Below are positions 11,269-21,915 of a DNA stretch of 64,000 nucleotides, piece by piece (positions within the stretch are counted from its first letter, which is position 1; every line of letters starts with the position of its first letter). The notes beneath the pieces are model-generated. The model was not told the DNA's origin and did not search any database. It saw nothing but the letters and a program-made list of their open reading frames with translations. The translations under genes were made by a program, and so were the position numbers. The DNA lies in the NCBI GenBank assembly GCA_009739215.1, contig VSJF01000009.1, positions 806,001 to 870,000 on the forward strand. Reading direction: 5' to 3'. The DNA comes from Floccularia luteovirens. Lineage: Eukaryota > Basidiomycota > Agaricomycetes > Agaricales > Squamanitaceae.

Positions 11269-11960
11269 TATGTGGCATCTGGAAATATAAAAGTTGAGTA
11301 GTCAATTGCATAAGAATGACTGAATGTTGTACTTCATATTGTGATTGGTTGGGGAGATTCTCTGATGTGTGTTAGGCTTAGACTATGTCCTAGGCTTATC
11401 ATATCCATTTTGAGGTAGTGGGGGTTTTCCACACTGCATTGGAAGCACTTGTTGTCTATGGCCCTAAGGGTGATAGGGATAGGTTTCTGAGGTTGGGGTG
11501 GAGGAGATGTCCTTGGTCTGCCCATATTGCATTCTATATGCTGTGGGGTGTGGATAGGGTGTAGTGGATAAGGAGTGGCTGTCCTGGCTTCTGGTTTAAT
11601 GTATATAGACAATTGATCAGTAAGACTATTGTTGTTGAGACTCTCAAGTTGGAGAGTACCTGAGTTCCACTGACTTTGGTAATAAGTTCTTGTAACTTCT
11701 GGTGGACCTCAAAGAAGATGTGGAGTTCCCTAAACCTAGGTGCATTGGTGGGGGCAATTTTATTAAGCCAGTCATTAACAAAGAGTTGTTTGTCTTGATC
11801 TTGGAAGAGGCATTTGATATCACTGAGTCTGAGATAGTTGATCTCAGAGGAGATACATGGATGTGGCAGTATGGGAAACCCCCATGGGTTCGAACCAGAT
11901 ATGGTAACACTTTACACTCCTTGACAATATAGCTTAAAACCATTCTTCTACAACACATAA
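11269..11960 (-). pseudogene. Gag relic: proline-rich linker and decayed zinc knuckle
   Basis: Two minus-strand frames (11644-11958 and 11334-11612) lie in series but are out of frame. The second has a Pro/Lys-rich stretch (SPPPQPQKPIPI) followed by a C-x2-C ... H pattern that has lost its last cysteine, as expected for the C-terminal end of a retrotransposon Gag. No intact protein is possible. The plus-strand frame across the same bases is judged a shadow. Confidence 0.4.
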
Positions 11961-12457
11961 TGCTCTCCTTTGAAACGACTCATGCCTAGTGCCTTTGAAA
12001 CATGCTTATTGACACAATTAATCAGGTAGAACTCAGAAGATATCAACATGAACCTGAAGTTTTGAGACTGGATCTTGGTTTCAGATCCAGAAACCACTAT
12101 AAAGAGTCTGGACCAAATAGCAAACTAGCCTTCCCACCAAGCCCGGAAAATTTCTATAATTCAAAACAGTATATCAGCAAATGCATCATACTGCATTAGG
12201 AAGTACTTGGTGGTTATGATTACAAGTAACAATGCCATGAATGGTTATGAAGGCAGTGCAATTGATTTCGAAGAAAATTTCCATTTTATTCATTTAAATT
12301 TCATGGTAAAATTTTATGTTTTGAGTACCTTACTGTATCATAGTAGATATAAATAGGGCTTGAAACAGAACAATAAAGCAGTTAATTTTCCTCTTCACTT
12401 CAGTATCCAAAAGGCAAATCTCAGTTTTGATATCTTGTTCTATTCTAAAAAGATCTT
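11961..12457. other. Unassigned AT-rich sequence left of a solo LTR-D
   Basis: No gene is visible. The sequence resumes without an evident break on the far side of the LTR-D at 12458-12940, since the duplicated ATCTT flanks both sides. It therefore belongs to whatever element hosted that insertion, possibly the Gypsy whose chromodomain lies at about 13.7 kb. Confidence 0.3.
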
Positions 12458-12940
12458 TGTCAGGATCCGAACACCTCTGATATCTCGGATATCTAAACTG
12501 TACCTTGGACATATTTCCTTATATCTCAGACTTCTTTCAATCACTCTTTACCTTTTCTCCATTTCCTGGACATATGTCCTCCATATTACATAACATTTGT
12601 AACAAACACTTTTCCTATTTCCATCATTCCTTTATCCCCTTTAAATGTACCTCCCTGCATTACCACCCTCAGAGATATTCACACGTTGTTACCAGTACTT
12701 AAACTACAGAGATGTACACAGTTCTGTAGTTTGAATATCAACTAAGACTCATAATCTTGTTCCTCTCTAAGTTCTGTCCTCTTCCCACAACTACTCTGGT
12801 CTTTGGACACAAACCTTGGCATTCGTAAATTAGACATCGGAAGTTGGCAGGGTGCAATGGACATTGTTGAAGCCGCATTTAACATCTGACAGGAGTTAAC
12901 TCTGAGTTCACAGAGTTGATCTCGAAGTCAGTTCTTGACA
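12458..12940. mobile_element. Solo LTR-D, 483 bp
   Basis: It begins TGTCAGGATCCGAAC and ends GTTCTTGACA, flanked by a perfect duplication ATCTT / ATCTT. A second copy lies at 20778-21258 and a diverged relative at about 41309-41752. The internal region of the family is not seen here, so its superfamily is unknown. Confidence 0.8.
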
Positions 12941-14257
12941 ATCTTATTGATTATCTTTTGAACCACTACTATCATTGTTTACCTTGTTTACAAGTTCTGC
13001 AGATCTTGAAGATAGAATTTGAAACTTTGAAACCAAGATCTAATTGCTTCAGATCTACAAAAGAAACATTTTGAAGTAGAACAAATATTACCTCAAGGTG
13101 ACAGTTTAGGAATTGCAGATGGAAGCACTGTGCCCTAAGGACTTCTTAGTTCAACTGCAACTAGAACCTTTCAGCAGTCCTGTGGATATAGTACTGTCTG
13201 AGTCAGATGAGATGGAGACAATGGGGGTTTGGATGTGGACATGGAGAGAGGGTAGTGATACTGGTGCAGGGGATAGTAATTTGATTAGAGGGGAAACAGG
13301 AAATGATGCTGGTACTAGAGGTGATGCTGGGGACAATGATGATGGTACAAATATGGTTGGAGATGCAAGTGGTGATACAGATGGTGATACAGAGATTTCT
13401 AATAGTTGTATAAATACTGTGGATTGTCTTTGGATGGGAGTTGCTGAAGCAGAGTGGGTGCAGGTTGGACTGTAAGGTACTGGTTCTGGGGTAGTTGCTA
13501 CTAGTGCTGGGGAAGTTTCTTTACTGTTGGTCATTTCTGAAGTTGGAATGGAATGGGGAGAGGTATTCCATATATTGCTTCTTATGTGTTTAAGATTTCT
13601 GAGATATTCTTCAAATGGGATTCTGGTTTCCATGAGTTATCTGATGAGGGATAGCCTTTCCACTTGACTAGGTAATGGATTCTTTTTCTGTTGTTCTGGT
13701 GTGTTATGATGTCTTCTACTTCGTATTCCTCAGTGTTATCAATAAGATCTGGGAGTGGTTTCATATAGTTAGGTCTGTGAACCTTGATTTCTTGATATGG
13801 GGTGAGAAGTGAGACATAAAAGATAGGTTGGATTCTCCACAATATATTGAGCAGCCATTTATGCAGTGCACAGTGATAGGGACTCAAGCTCTTACCTTGT
13901 GCTTACTTAATCACTCACTTAGGTTAGTATACTACTATTTATCCAGAAAGGACTGTTTTATTCTAAAGAGAGTAATGTCCTTATATAAAGTATTACTGTA
14001 TGTACATATTTGCATAAGATGGTCCATACTCTAGTCTCCATAATTACATGTCTATTTCATAAAACCTTGTAGAAGGTTATAGAACATGCTTAGTCATACT
14101 GCATGTAATGCATAGGGCATAGATGGATGTAGTCATGTGACATATCATGTGACATATTATGTGTGACTTATCACCTGATGAATTATGTAATCCATCATGT
14201 GATCATGCTGTCACAACATAATGTTGGGAGTTTCAATTAGTAGATGAGAGGGCCAAG
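12941..14257 (-). pseudogene. Gypsy (chromovirus) pol 3' end with chromodomain, broken
   Basis: Reading right to left on the minus strand, the end of the integrase region (GPLIY, a stop, then LKLPT) is followed by a solo LTR-E (13845-14218). Next come LWRIQPIFYVSLLTPY and a clear chromodomain (about 13780-13640: EYEVEDI, YLVKWKGYPSSDNSW). After a frameshift there is a Ser/Pro/Thr-rich tail (to about 13151). Chromodomains at the end of Gypsy integrase target insertion to particular chromatin. The stop in the integrase part and the frameshift after the chromodomain make it non-functional. It may be the 3' end of the LTR-F Gypsy family, but no shared segment proves this. Confidence 0.75.
13845..14218 (-). 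mobile_element. Solo LTR-E, 374 bp, inserted in Gypsy pol
   Basis: It begins TATTGAGCAGCC and ends CTGTCACAACA, the reverse of the copies at 9804 and 10887. It splits the conserved LKLP-LWRIQP stretch of the Gypsy chromodomain gene. No clean duplication is visible at its edges. Confidence 0.8.
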
Positions 14258-14602
14258 TATTAGAGTGTAAATAGAGTGTATTCACTTGGGGGGAAAGTAT
14301 GCTACAGAGGCCTCCTTATATATAATACAGGAAGGCCTAGACTACTGTTCTAGACTGCTTAGGATAGTGCTTCTAGCTTACTCTGACAGCTTCTAGTCTA
14401 CTCCTATTGCTATGATACTAGTGCTTCTAGTCTACCCTAAGTGCTTCTAGTCTACCCTGAGTGCTTCTAGGCTACCCTGATAGAAGCACCTCTGGTATCT
14501 ATATAAGACCACTGGTTTCCAATCAGAACCCATTCTTCCTTTCCCTTCTATTCTACTACTATCTTATACTGTCTGTATATATAGCAGTAGACTATTGTAA
14601 CA
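14258..14602 (-). mobile_element. LTR-A copy, 345 bp
   Basis: It matches the LTRs of the intact Copia at 52018-57490 in reverse orientation (ends ...ACTATTGTAACA). There is no matching target duplication. Its right edge abuts a truncated LTR-B, so one side has been rearranged. Confidence 0.8.
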
Positions 14603-14923
14603 AAATACTTTCATTTCACACTTTTACACTTAGTTTACATTTCTTAATGTTTCTGCTTTTGTTTTGTAGTTGTAGGTCCACTGAGTGTTGCAAAACACTC
14701 AAACGCGATATAGTGGACACTATTTATCATGCCTTATGGTTTCCTGGGTACAACAGGGCCAAACAAGTGTGCTTTCCTTATGTATCTAGAGATAAATACT
14801 AGATACTTGCTGAAAACAAAGTCAATCATATTACACTTGTTTGAACGCATTTTAGAGGGTTTCTTGCATTGTATCTGACTGCTTACAGTAGTACAATTGC
14901 AGAGTTTGGTTTGAACTTCAACA
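14603..14923 (-). repeat. LTR-B, truncated copy (321 of 417 bp)
   Basis: It matches the complete LTR-B copies at 15004 and 18392 but lacks about 96 bp at the end that abuts LTR-A. It ends ...TTTGAACTTCAACA, followed directly by a Copia 3' end. Confidence 0.8.
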
Positions 14924-15003
14924 AAATGCAGAATAGGACTTGGACTTGTTACCAAGAAATAGTCTGTTACATATAGGATTAAGAGGGCTATGTTACAATA
15001 GTC
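14924..15003 (+). pseudogene. Copia (family A) 3' tip: last pol codons, purine tract and 13 bp of LTR
   Basis: It encodes CRIGLGLVTKK and a stop, then has a polypurine tract (AAGAGGGCTA), then TGTTACAATAGTC, the first 13 bases of LTR-A. It is cut there by LTR-B. The tail agrees with the end of the intact Copia polyprotein (CRIGLGLVSKK). Confidence 0.75.
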
Positions 15004-15420
15004 TGTTGAAGTTCAAACCGAACTCTGCAATTGTACTACTGTAAGCAGTCAGATACAATGCAAGAAACCCTCTAAAATGCGTTCAAACAAGTGTAATATG
15101 ATTGACTTTGTTTTCAGCAAGTATCTAGTATCTATCTCTAGATACATAAGGAAAGTGCACTTGTTTGGCTCTGTTGTACCCAGGAAACCATAAGGCATGA
15201 TAAATAGTGTCCACTATATCGCGTTTGAGTGTTTTGCAATACTCAGTGAACCTACAACTACAAAACAAAAGCAGAAACATTAAGAAATGTAAACTAAGTG
15301 TAAAAGTGTGAAATGAAAGTATTTTACTAATGCCACTATTGTGGCATTTACATTAAAGTGCACAAAGTGCGAACTAATACTTTACTAATGCCTGTGTTAT
15401 GGCATCTACTAACTTTAACA
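15004..15420 (+). repeat. LTR-B, complete solo copy (417 bp)
   Basis: It begins TGTTGAAGTTC and ends CTTTAACA, so it has LTR-like TG...CA ends and an 8-bp imperfect terminal inverted repeat. It is the same length as the copy at 18392 and keeps CpGs (TTCGCAC, AAACGCG) that the neighbouring Copia sequence lacks. There is no target duplication, and different Copia pieces lie on its two sides. Confidence 0.8.
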
Positions 15421-15998
15421 CCTTGTTACTGGATTATAGAACTGCCACCCTTTATAACCTGCTGGATAGCCAACAAAAATGCACTTCTCCATATGTGATC
15501 CAAATGATCTCCTTTTGTCCTTCTGCACATGGACATATGCTAAACATCCAAATACTCTGAGATGAGATACATTAGGTTTCTTACAGTGCCAAGCTTCATA
15601 GGGAGTTCTGTCTTTTAATGAGACAGTAGGGCATTTGTTGAGAACATGTAGCACAGCCATAAAGCAGTGAAACTAGAATTGAACTGGCAAGTTTGCTTCT
15701 GTTAACATGGCTGTAACTAAGTCTGCAACTGTTCTGTTTGCCCTTTCAACATCCCCATTCTGCTGTGGCCTGTTCCTAACTGTATGATGTCTCTGGATAC
15801 CATTATCAATGCAGTACTGATTGAAGTCATTGGACATGAACTCAGATCCCTTATCCTCTCTAATTGTTTTAATTTTAGAGGAATGCAAGTTCTTAGCATA
15901 AGCTTTGAACTGTTTAAATGCATCTAGGGTATCTGATTTCTTTCTGAGTCCAAAACCACATTTGAATCTAGTACAGTCATCAACAAAGATGATCCAAT
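15421..15998 (-). pseudogene. Copia integrase fragment, minus orientation
   Basis: Two minus-strand frames carry integrase core motifs: FVDDCTRFKCG, then REDKGSEFMS, then RPQQNGDVERANRT (about 15990-15700), and after an in-frame stop near 15670 the SLKDRTPYEAWH linker (about 15650-15420). The DNA is closest to the LTR-C Copia at the right end of the window. It is cut on the left by LTR-B and on the right by LTR-A. Confidence 0.8.
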
Positions 15999-16378
15999 TA
16001 TTACAATAGTCTACTCTTACATGTACAGACATACTAGGATAGAAGATAGTAAGAGGATAGAATAGTATAGTATGTAATAGTAGACAGGAGGGGAAAGGAA
16101 GAATGGGTTCTGGTTGGAAACCAGTGGTCTTATATAGATACCAGAGGTGCTTCTATCAGGGTAGCCTAGAAGCACTCAGGGTAGACTAGAAGTACTCAGG
16201 GTAGACTAGAAGCACTGGTATCATAGCAACAGAAGTAGACTAGAAGCTGTCAGGGTAAGCTAGAAGCACTACTCTGAGCAGTCTAGAACAGTAGTCTAGG
16301 CCTTCCTGTATTATATATAAGGAGGCCTCTGTAGCATACTTTCCCCCCAACTGAATACACACTATTCACACTCTAACA
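15999..16378 (+). repeat. LTR-A, long variant (380 bp), 5' LTR of the chimera
   Basis: It begins TATTACAATAG and ends CTCTAACA. It carries about 35 bp more than the LTRs of the intact element (an ACATACTAGGATAGAAG segment), a variant shared with the solo copy at 25132. Confidence 0.8.
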
Positions 16379-16390
16379 GGTTATGGGCCC
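16379..16390 (+). other. Primer binding site matching the anticodon arm of initiator tRNA-Met
   Basis: GGTTATGGGCCC follows the LTR with no gap. Its complement GGGCCCATAACC is the anticodon stem-loop of eukaryotic initiator tRNA-Met, as used by Drosophila copia and yeast Ty5, which prime from a half tRNA. The same site follows the LTR at 31324 and 57154, with a one-base variant at 33486. Confidence 0.75.
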
Positions 16391-16952
16391 TCAGCTCTAA
16401 CTGTGCCCCTCCATTAACTCCTTGTCTTACTTGTCCACTGTGCTTGCTCAACTACTATCTCCTCTACTCCCTAACTCTTTCCTACTTAGTTTATCTTTCT
16501 CCTTTGTACTCCGAGTTTTTGGGAAGCTAAACTTAGCTAGTCATTAGCTAGTCAGTCCATAGTAGTCAGTAAGGACAAAAGACCTCCCTCCCAGGGGGTC
16601 TCTTCAGTGAACTGTTGGGTCTGTGCACTTCAGTGGGCCAGCCTTTAACCCACACAGCAATATCTTAGGTAGTCATCTCTGTGAGCTGTGAGGTGGTACA
16701 ACTGCACTGTAGTTAAATTGTGTTGACTTGCACACACTGGTGGTTGAAAAAGACCCCAGGACTTCATTATCTTCCCCACCAACTCTCTTTCCTTTTTTTT
16801 TTTTAATTACCTTTCCCACACCTACCCTTTTCACTTTCTCAGCAGTTACTAGAACCCTACCTTTTTCAAGGACTTGGTTGCATTCTAGTTGACTTGCACC
16901 TTTAATTCATTTTACACACCCCTCCCCCTTGCTGCATTTACCATAATCCACC

Positions 16953-18391
16953 ATGTCTAAAGGACCAGATATTAAAAAACTGGGACTTGACAACTACAAT
17001 CAATGGAGTGGAGAAATCCAAGCCTGGTTCAGGGCTCATCAGCTGTTGCACATTGTGTGTGGCATCAAAAAGAGACCTGAAGCCATGGAATCCTCTAAAG
17101 ATTATGAGTTGCAGATACAAAGACAGGATGACTGGGACAGTAAAGCCCAGAAAGCAGCTGGATGGCTATACCTTAGTGTAGAGTCATCTCAGACTGTGCA
17201 TCTGATTGGGATAGAGGATGACCCTGTTGCAATATGGGAAGCCTTAAAGTCTGTGCACCTCCAGCAAAAACCTGGTGCCAGATTTAATGCCTATGATGAC
17301 TTGTTCAGCATCAGAAAAACAGAGGAGGAGTCCTTACAGTCACTTGCAAATAGAGTCACTGCAGCAATGCAGCAGATTAACAATCTGAGACCTAGGGACT
17401 TCACTCTGAAACAGCTGGATGAGGAGTTGTTGTGTATGGCCATGATTAGGGCTCTTCCAGATCAGTACAGTAACTTTGTGTCAAACCTGATGCAGAGTGA
17501 CAAACTGGATAGAGCTTCTATCACCCTAGCATTCCACACTGAGGAAACTCAGAGGATAAGGAGATCTGCACCTCAAGTCTCAGAGATTGCAAACAAGGTC
17601 TCCACAGACAAGGGAAAACAGAAGCAATCTAGCTCTGCTACTACCACTTATCCTCCTTGTTACTTCTGTGGTAAACAAGGTCATTCCTTTAAAAGGTGTT
17701 CTTTATTTTTAGCAAAACAGGCAGAGGCAAAGGCAGTCAATTCCCAGGAATCAGCAGGAAAGGCAAGTATCTTTTCACAAGTACAATTAGATAACCCACT
17801 TTCCCATCATGCTAACTATGATTGGAATGCAGACTCAGGAGCCACATCCCACATGACTCCACATAAACACTGGCTCAGAGATTATAAATCCTGCCAGATC
17901 CCTATTAGACTAGCTGACAACACTACTATATATTCTTCTGGTGTTGGAAGCATTCTCTTCAGACCATTTATTAATGGTGTGGAAACACAATCTCTTTTAT
18001 TTACTAGAGTTCTTCATGTTCCACAATTACAAAGTAATCTTCTTTCCATCCTCTTTCTTGTCAGACACAAAGGCTATGATATATCCATTGATTCTCAATT
18101 CATTCACTTTAATCAATCCAGTAGACAGCTTTTCACAGCTAGTATTAATAGCCACAATGCTGCATTCCTGGATGGGATTACTGTCTCTGCCTGCTTAGAA
18201 ACAGCAAACCTCTTCTCTACTCTCCCACTGGACCTTGGACTTTGGCATAGGAGATTTGGCCACTACAATCATGCTAGTGTTAAGCAACTTCATTCCATGC
18301 ATATGGTAACTGGCATGCATCTTGGCAATAACTCCAAATCAGACCCAGTCTGTGAGCCATGCCTTTCAGGCAAAATGCATGCTAGTCCATT
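16953..18391 (+). pseudogene. Copia gag-protease-preintegrase, 3' truncated by LTR-B
   Basis: The frame opens at the ATG of MSKGPDIKK and is free of stops up to LTR-B. It has the Gag domain, a CCHC knuckle (CYFCGKQGHSFKRC, about residue 234), the aspartic protease motif DSGATSHMT (about 294) and the preintegrase motif LWHRRFGHYNHAS with CEPCLSGKMHAS, ending at 'SPF'. It is nearly identical to the intact polyprotein at 52368-56570. Integrase and most of RT are missing; the remaining codons up to 18464 are LTR-B read-through. Confidence 0.9.
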
Positions 18392-18808
18392 TGTTAAAGT
18401 TAGTAGATGCCATAACACAGGCATTAGTAAAGTATTAGTTCGCACTTTGTGCACTTTAATGTAAATGCCACAATAGTGGTATTAGTAAAATACTTTCATT
18501 TCGCACTTTTACACTTAGTTTACATTTCTTAATGTTTCTGCTTTTGTTTTGTAGTTGTAGGTCCACTGAGTGTTGCAAAACACTCAAACGCAATATAGTG
18601 GACACTATTTATCATGCCTTATGGTTTCCTGGGTACAACAGGGCCAAACAAGTGCGCTTTCCTTATGCATCTAGAGATAGATACTAGATACTTGCTGAAA
18701 ACAAAGTTAATCATATTACACTTGTTTGAACGCATTTTAGAGGGTTTCTTGCATTGTATCTGACTGCTTACAGTAGTACAATTGCAGAGTTCGGTTTGAA
18801 CTTCAACA
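18392..18808 (-). repeat. LTR-B, complete solo copy (417 bp) at the chimera junction
   Basis: It runs from TGTTAAAG to CTTCAACA and is the reverse of the copy at 15004, with the same length. Its left flank (CCATT) is Copia preintegrase and its right flank (ATAGC) is Copia RT, so there is no target duplication. Confidence 0.8.
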
Positions 18809-19897
18809 ATAGCTCTTAGTAGCATAGGATATAACAGATTGGAATCAGATAGGAGCATCTATGTGTATGCCAAAGAAGGGGTTCTAGTCATTATTCCTGT
18901 GTATATTGATGACATTACTCTTGCATCAAACTCTACCTCTAAGATTGATTCCACAATCAAAGAGCTAGAGAGTCACTTTAAACTCAGGAATATTGGACCT
19001 ACTACTTGGCTGTTAGGCATGAAAATCAGTGTTGATTCTGCCAAACACACTATCTCCTTATCCTAGCAACAGTATATTAATGACATGCTTGTGCAGTATG
19101 GCTTTACTGGTTGCAACCCAATCTCTACTCCTATGGATCCTGGACTTGCACTAGAAAAGACTCAAACCCTCTCTGATAAGGATGTAGAGTTTATGTCTAA
19201 AGTTCCATATCTGTCTGCTGTTGGCTCTCTCACCTACTTGGCTCAATGCACTAGACCTGACATCTCATTTGCTGTTGGTACACTTGCTAAGTACAACTCC
19301 AATCCTAATCCAACTCATTGGAAAGCTGTCAAGCATGTATTTAGATACTTGCAAGGCACATTGGATTATGAGCTTGTGTACAAGTCAGATGATTCCAAGG
19401 AGCTGTTCATTACTTACTCTGATGCAAATCATGGTGCATGCAAAGACACTGGTAGATCTACTGGTGACTATTGTGTTATGATTGGCAATGGTGCAGTTAG
19501 CTGGTCTTCTAAGCTGCAGACTTGTGTTGCACTGTCTTCTACTGAAGCAGAGTACATGGCAGCTGTTGAAGCAGGCAAAGAGCTCAAATGGATAAGAAGC
19601 CTACTTGGGGAATTTGGATACACATTTGATAAACCTTCTACTCTTTGCATTGACAACCAGTCTGCAATCAGTGTGTCCAAGAATCCTGAGCATCATAGTA
19701 GAATGAAGCATCTTGACTTGAAGTTCCATTGGCTTAGAGAGAATGTTGAAGCAGGCATCATTACACCAATTCATGTTGGCACAAATGATATGATTGCAGA
19801 CTGCCTCACCAAACCTCTTGCCAGAATCAAACATGATAATTGTAGAATAAGACTAGGACTTGTGTCCAGCAAACAGTCTTTGATATGCAGGACTAAG
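18809..19897 (+). pseudogene. Copia RT tail and RNase H (family C)
   Basis: Two frames, 18839-19063 and 19085-19948, are separated by a single TAG (in place of a Gln codon, before QQYIND). The first has the RT catalytic motif VYIDD. The second has the RNase H motifs YSDANHGACKDTGRSTG, ALSSTEAEYMA and HVGTNDMIADCLTKPL. It ends RIRLGLVSSK followed by a purine tract (CTAAGGGGGCTA) and LTR-C. The sequence tracks the LTR-C Copia at the right end of the window rather than the LTR-A one. Confidence 0.85.
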
Positions 19898-19904
19898 GGG
19901 GCTA

Positions 19905-20179
19905 TGTTACAATACTCTAGTCCTACACACCCAGACACTACTACATAGATAATACATAAAGATATAATAAGTAGAGTAGAAGTTGTAGTAGTGAAGTGGG
20001 GGAAAGGAAGAATGGGAAGTGGCATCAGACCAGTGGGCTTATATATTGTACCAGGGACACCTGGTACACAAACAAGGCCAAACTACGAGGTGGTCTGTGC
20101 ACACTCTCCAAACATATATAAGAAGGCACTTCTGCCTACTTTTCCCCCCAACCAAATACACACTGTTTTCACACAAACA
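19905..20179 (+). repeat. LTR-C (275 bp), 3' LTR of the chimera
   Basis: It begins TGTTACAATACTCTAG and ends TCACACAAACA. It has the same length as the copies at 31049 and 61487. On its right it abuts Gypsy gag sequence. Confidence 0.85.
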
Positions 20180-20672
20180 GTTGTCTAATTTATAGAAACA
20201 TTCAATCATTTCATCTGTTAGTCCTCTCATGAATATATCTATGAGTAATGCGTCTTCATGTATTCCTGCTTGTGGATAAGATTTTAAATTCTGAAATGTA
20301 CTTGGTTATATTATTGCCAGTCATCTGTAGATTGGCAAGGTTGGTTCTTGCTTGCATGGCTATATTGCCTGCTTGGAATGCTTCTAGGAATGCTTTCTTA
20401 AATTGAGACCATGAGCTGTATTTTCCATTGGTGGTTTCAATAATATTAGCACAATATGTTGTAGCAGTTCCTTTTTTCATGAATGAAAGAGTAAATAAAA
20501 TTTTCTTTCTGTCATCATTGTAGATTTCATTGTTTATGTTGAGATAAATCTGGACATCTTGTAAGAATAGTTGCATATGTTCTTTCTTTCCATTGAAGGG
20601 TATTGGTCTGCCAACATTGATTTCTTTTACATTACCAGACATTTCGATGTCTGGTTCATATGTGATGTGCAA
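20180..20672 (-). pseudogene. Gypsy gag core fragment
   Basis: The frame from 20672 encodes EMSGNVKEINVGRPIPF, FLQDVQIYL, TLSFMKKGTATTYC, KKAFLEAFQAGN and ITKYISEFKIL, the capsid-like retrotransposon gag domain, closely matching 27530-27976 and 58762-59286. A frameshift near 20265 and the Copia insertion at 20180 end it. The N-terminal part continues to the right of 20672 but has a stop and the LTR-D insertion. Confidence 0.8.
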
Positions 20673-20777
20673 TGGTGATTGTTGGGCTTCTTTGTAAAAC
20701 TGTTGTTCTACTTCTTGTTCTTCTTTGTAGTCTTCTAGTTCATTGGTTATTTAGAGTGGTGGTGGTTGTTGTGATAT

Positions 20778-21258
20778 TGTCAGGATCTAAACACCTCTGA
20801 TACCTCAGATATCCAAACCTTATCTTGGACATATTTCCATTCACCTTGGACTTCTTTTAATCAACCTTTACCTTTTTTCCATTTCCCAGACATATGTTCT
20901 CCATATTACATAACATTTGTAACAAACACCTTTCCTATTTCCATCATTCCTTTGTCCCCTTTAAATGTATCTCCCCATATTACCACCCTCAGAGATATTC
21001 ACACATTGTTACTAGTATTTAAACTACAGAGATGTACATAGTTTTGTAGTTTGAATATCAACTAAGACTCATATTCTTATTCTCTTGAGTTCCATCCTCT
21101 TCCCACAACAACTCCAGTCTTCAGACATTTACCTTGGCATTTGTAAATTAGACATCAGAAGTCAGCAGGGTGCAATAGACATTGTTGAAGCCATGTCTAA
21201 CATCTGGCAGGCATTAACTCTGAGTTCATGGAGTTGACCCTGAAGTCAGTTCTTGACA
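20778..21258. mobile_element. Solo LTR-D, 481 bp, in the Gypsy-1 gag
   Basis: It begins TGTCAGGATCTAAAC and ends GTTCTTGACA. The flanking Gypsy sequence (GGTGGTTGTTGTGAT ... GATTTGGCTGG) is continuous in Gypsy-3, which confirms the insertion. The duplication itself has decayed. Confidence 0.8.
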
Positions 21259-21455
21259 GTGTACTAGGTGATTTGGCTGGTCTAACTCAAGGGTCTCTTG
21301 CTTGTTGCTTAGTGGCTTATTCTGCAAGTATTGTTTATAGCTTAGCAAATGCACTAGGACTTCTGTGATTGCTATTAGTATTATTGTGGGGGTGGGGATG
21401 GGGACCATGCAGAGTATATTCCTTGGGGGTTGTAAGAGAAAGAAGTTAGTTTGAA

Positions 21456-21805
21456 TGTTACAATAGTCTACTGCTATATGTACAGACAGTATAAGATAGT
21501 AGTAGAATAGAAGGGAAAGGAAGAATGGGTTCTGGTTGGAAACCTAGTGGTCTTATATAGATACCAGAGGTGCTTCTATCAGGGTAGCCTAGAAGCACTT
21601 CAGGGTAGACTAGAAGCACTCAGGGTAGTACTAGAAGCACTGGTATCATAGCAACTAGAAGTAGACTAGAAGCTGTCAGGGTAAGCTAGAAGCACTACCC
21701 TGAGCAGTCTAGAACAAGTAGTCTAGGCCTTCCTGTATTATATATAAGGAGGCCTCTATAGCATACTTTCCCCCCAAGTGAATACACTATATTTACACTC
21801 TAACA
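21456..21805 (+). mobile_element. Solo LTR-A, 350 bp, in the Gypsy-1 gag
   Basis: It begins TGTTACAATAG and ends CTCTAACA. The flanks TTGAA / CTGAA agree at four of five positions, and the empty site is visible in Gypsy-3 (GGTCCAAAGTTAGAG). Confidence 0.85.
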
Positions 21806-21915
21806 CTGAAGTTAGAGGCAGAAGTTTTGCTCATAAAAGAGTATGGTGATTAAGGAATATTGGAGGTTATTGAACTTTAGGAAAGTAACAATCAATCAGC
21901 TTAATCTTTTGTTAC

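Larger units (their letters stand above)
15999..20179 (+). mobile_element. Chimeric Copia: 5' LTR-A and gag, LTR-B in the middle, 3' RT-RNase H and LTR-C
   Basis: Left to right: LTR-A (15999-16378), tRNA primer site (16379-16390), leader (to 16952), gag-protease-preintegrase (16953-18391), LTR-B (18392-18808), end of RT and RNase H (18809-19897), LTR-C (19905-20179). The two terminal LTRs belong to different families and about 1.7 kb of integrase and RT is missing at LTR-B. This is not a simple insertion into a full element. The right end lies in a Gypsy gag. It cannot be autonomous. Confidence 0.8.

Noticed and set aside
11702..11932. Plus-strand frame with a protein-like composition
   Set aside because: The minus strand across these bases reads as part of a gag relic and the plus frame lacks any known domain or promoter context.
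13113..13475. Asp/Gly-rich plus-strand frame opposite the Gypsy chromodomain tail
   Set aside because: It is the complement of a Ser/Pro/Thr-rich minus-strand tail that has a clear homologous context; the plus frame has no motif.
14461..14802. Short frames starting MLLG-PDRS (also 28987-29250 and 52200-52643)
   Set aside because: They are read-through of LTR-A sequence in different copies, not a gene.
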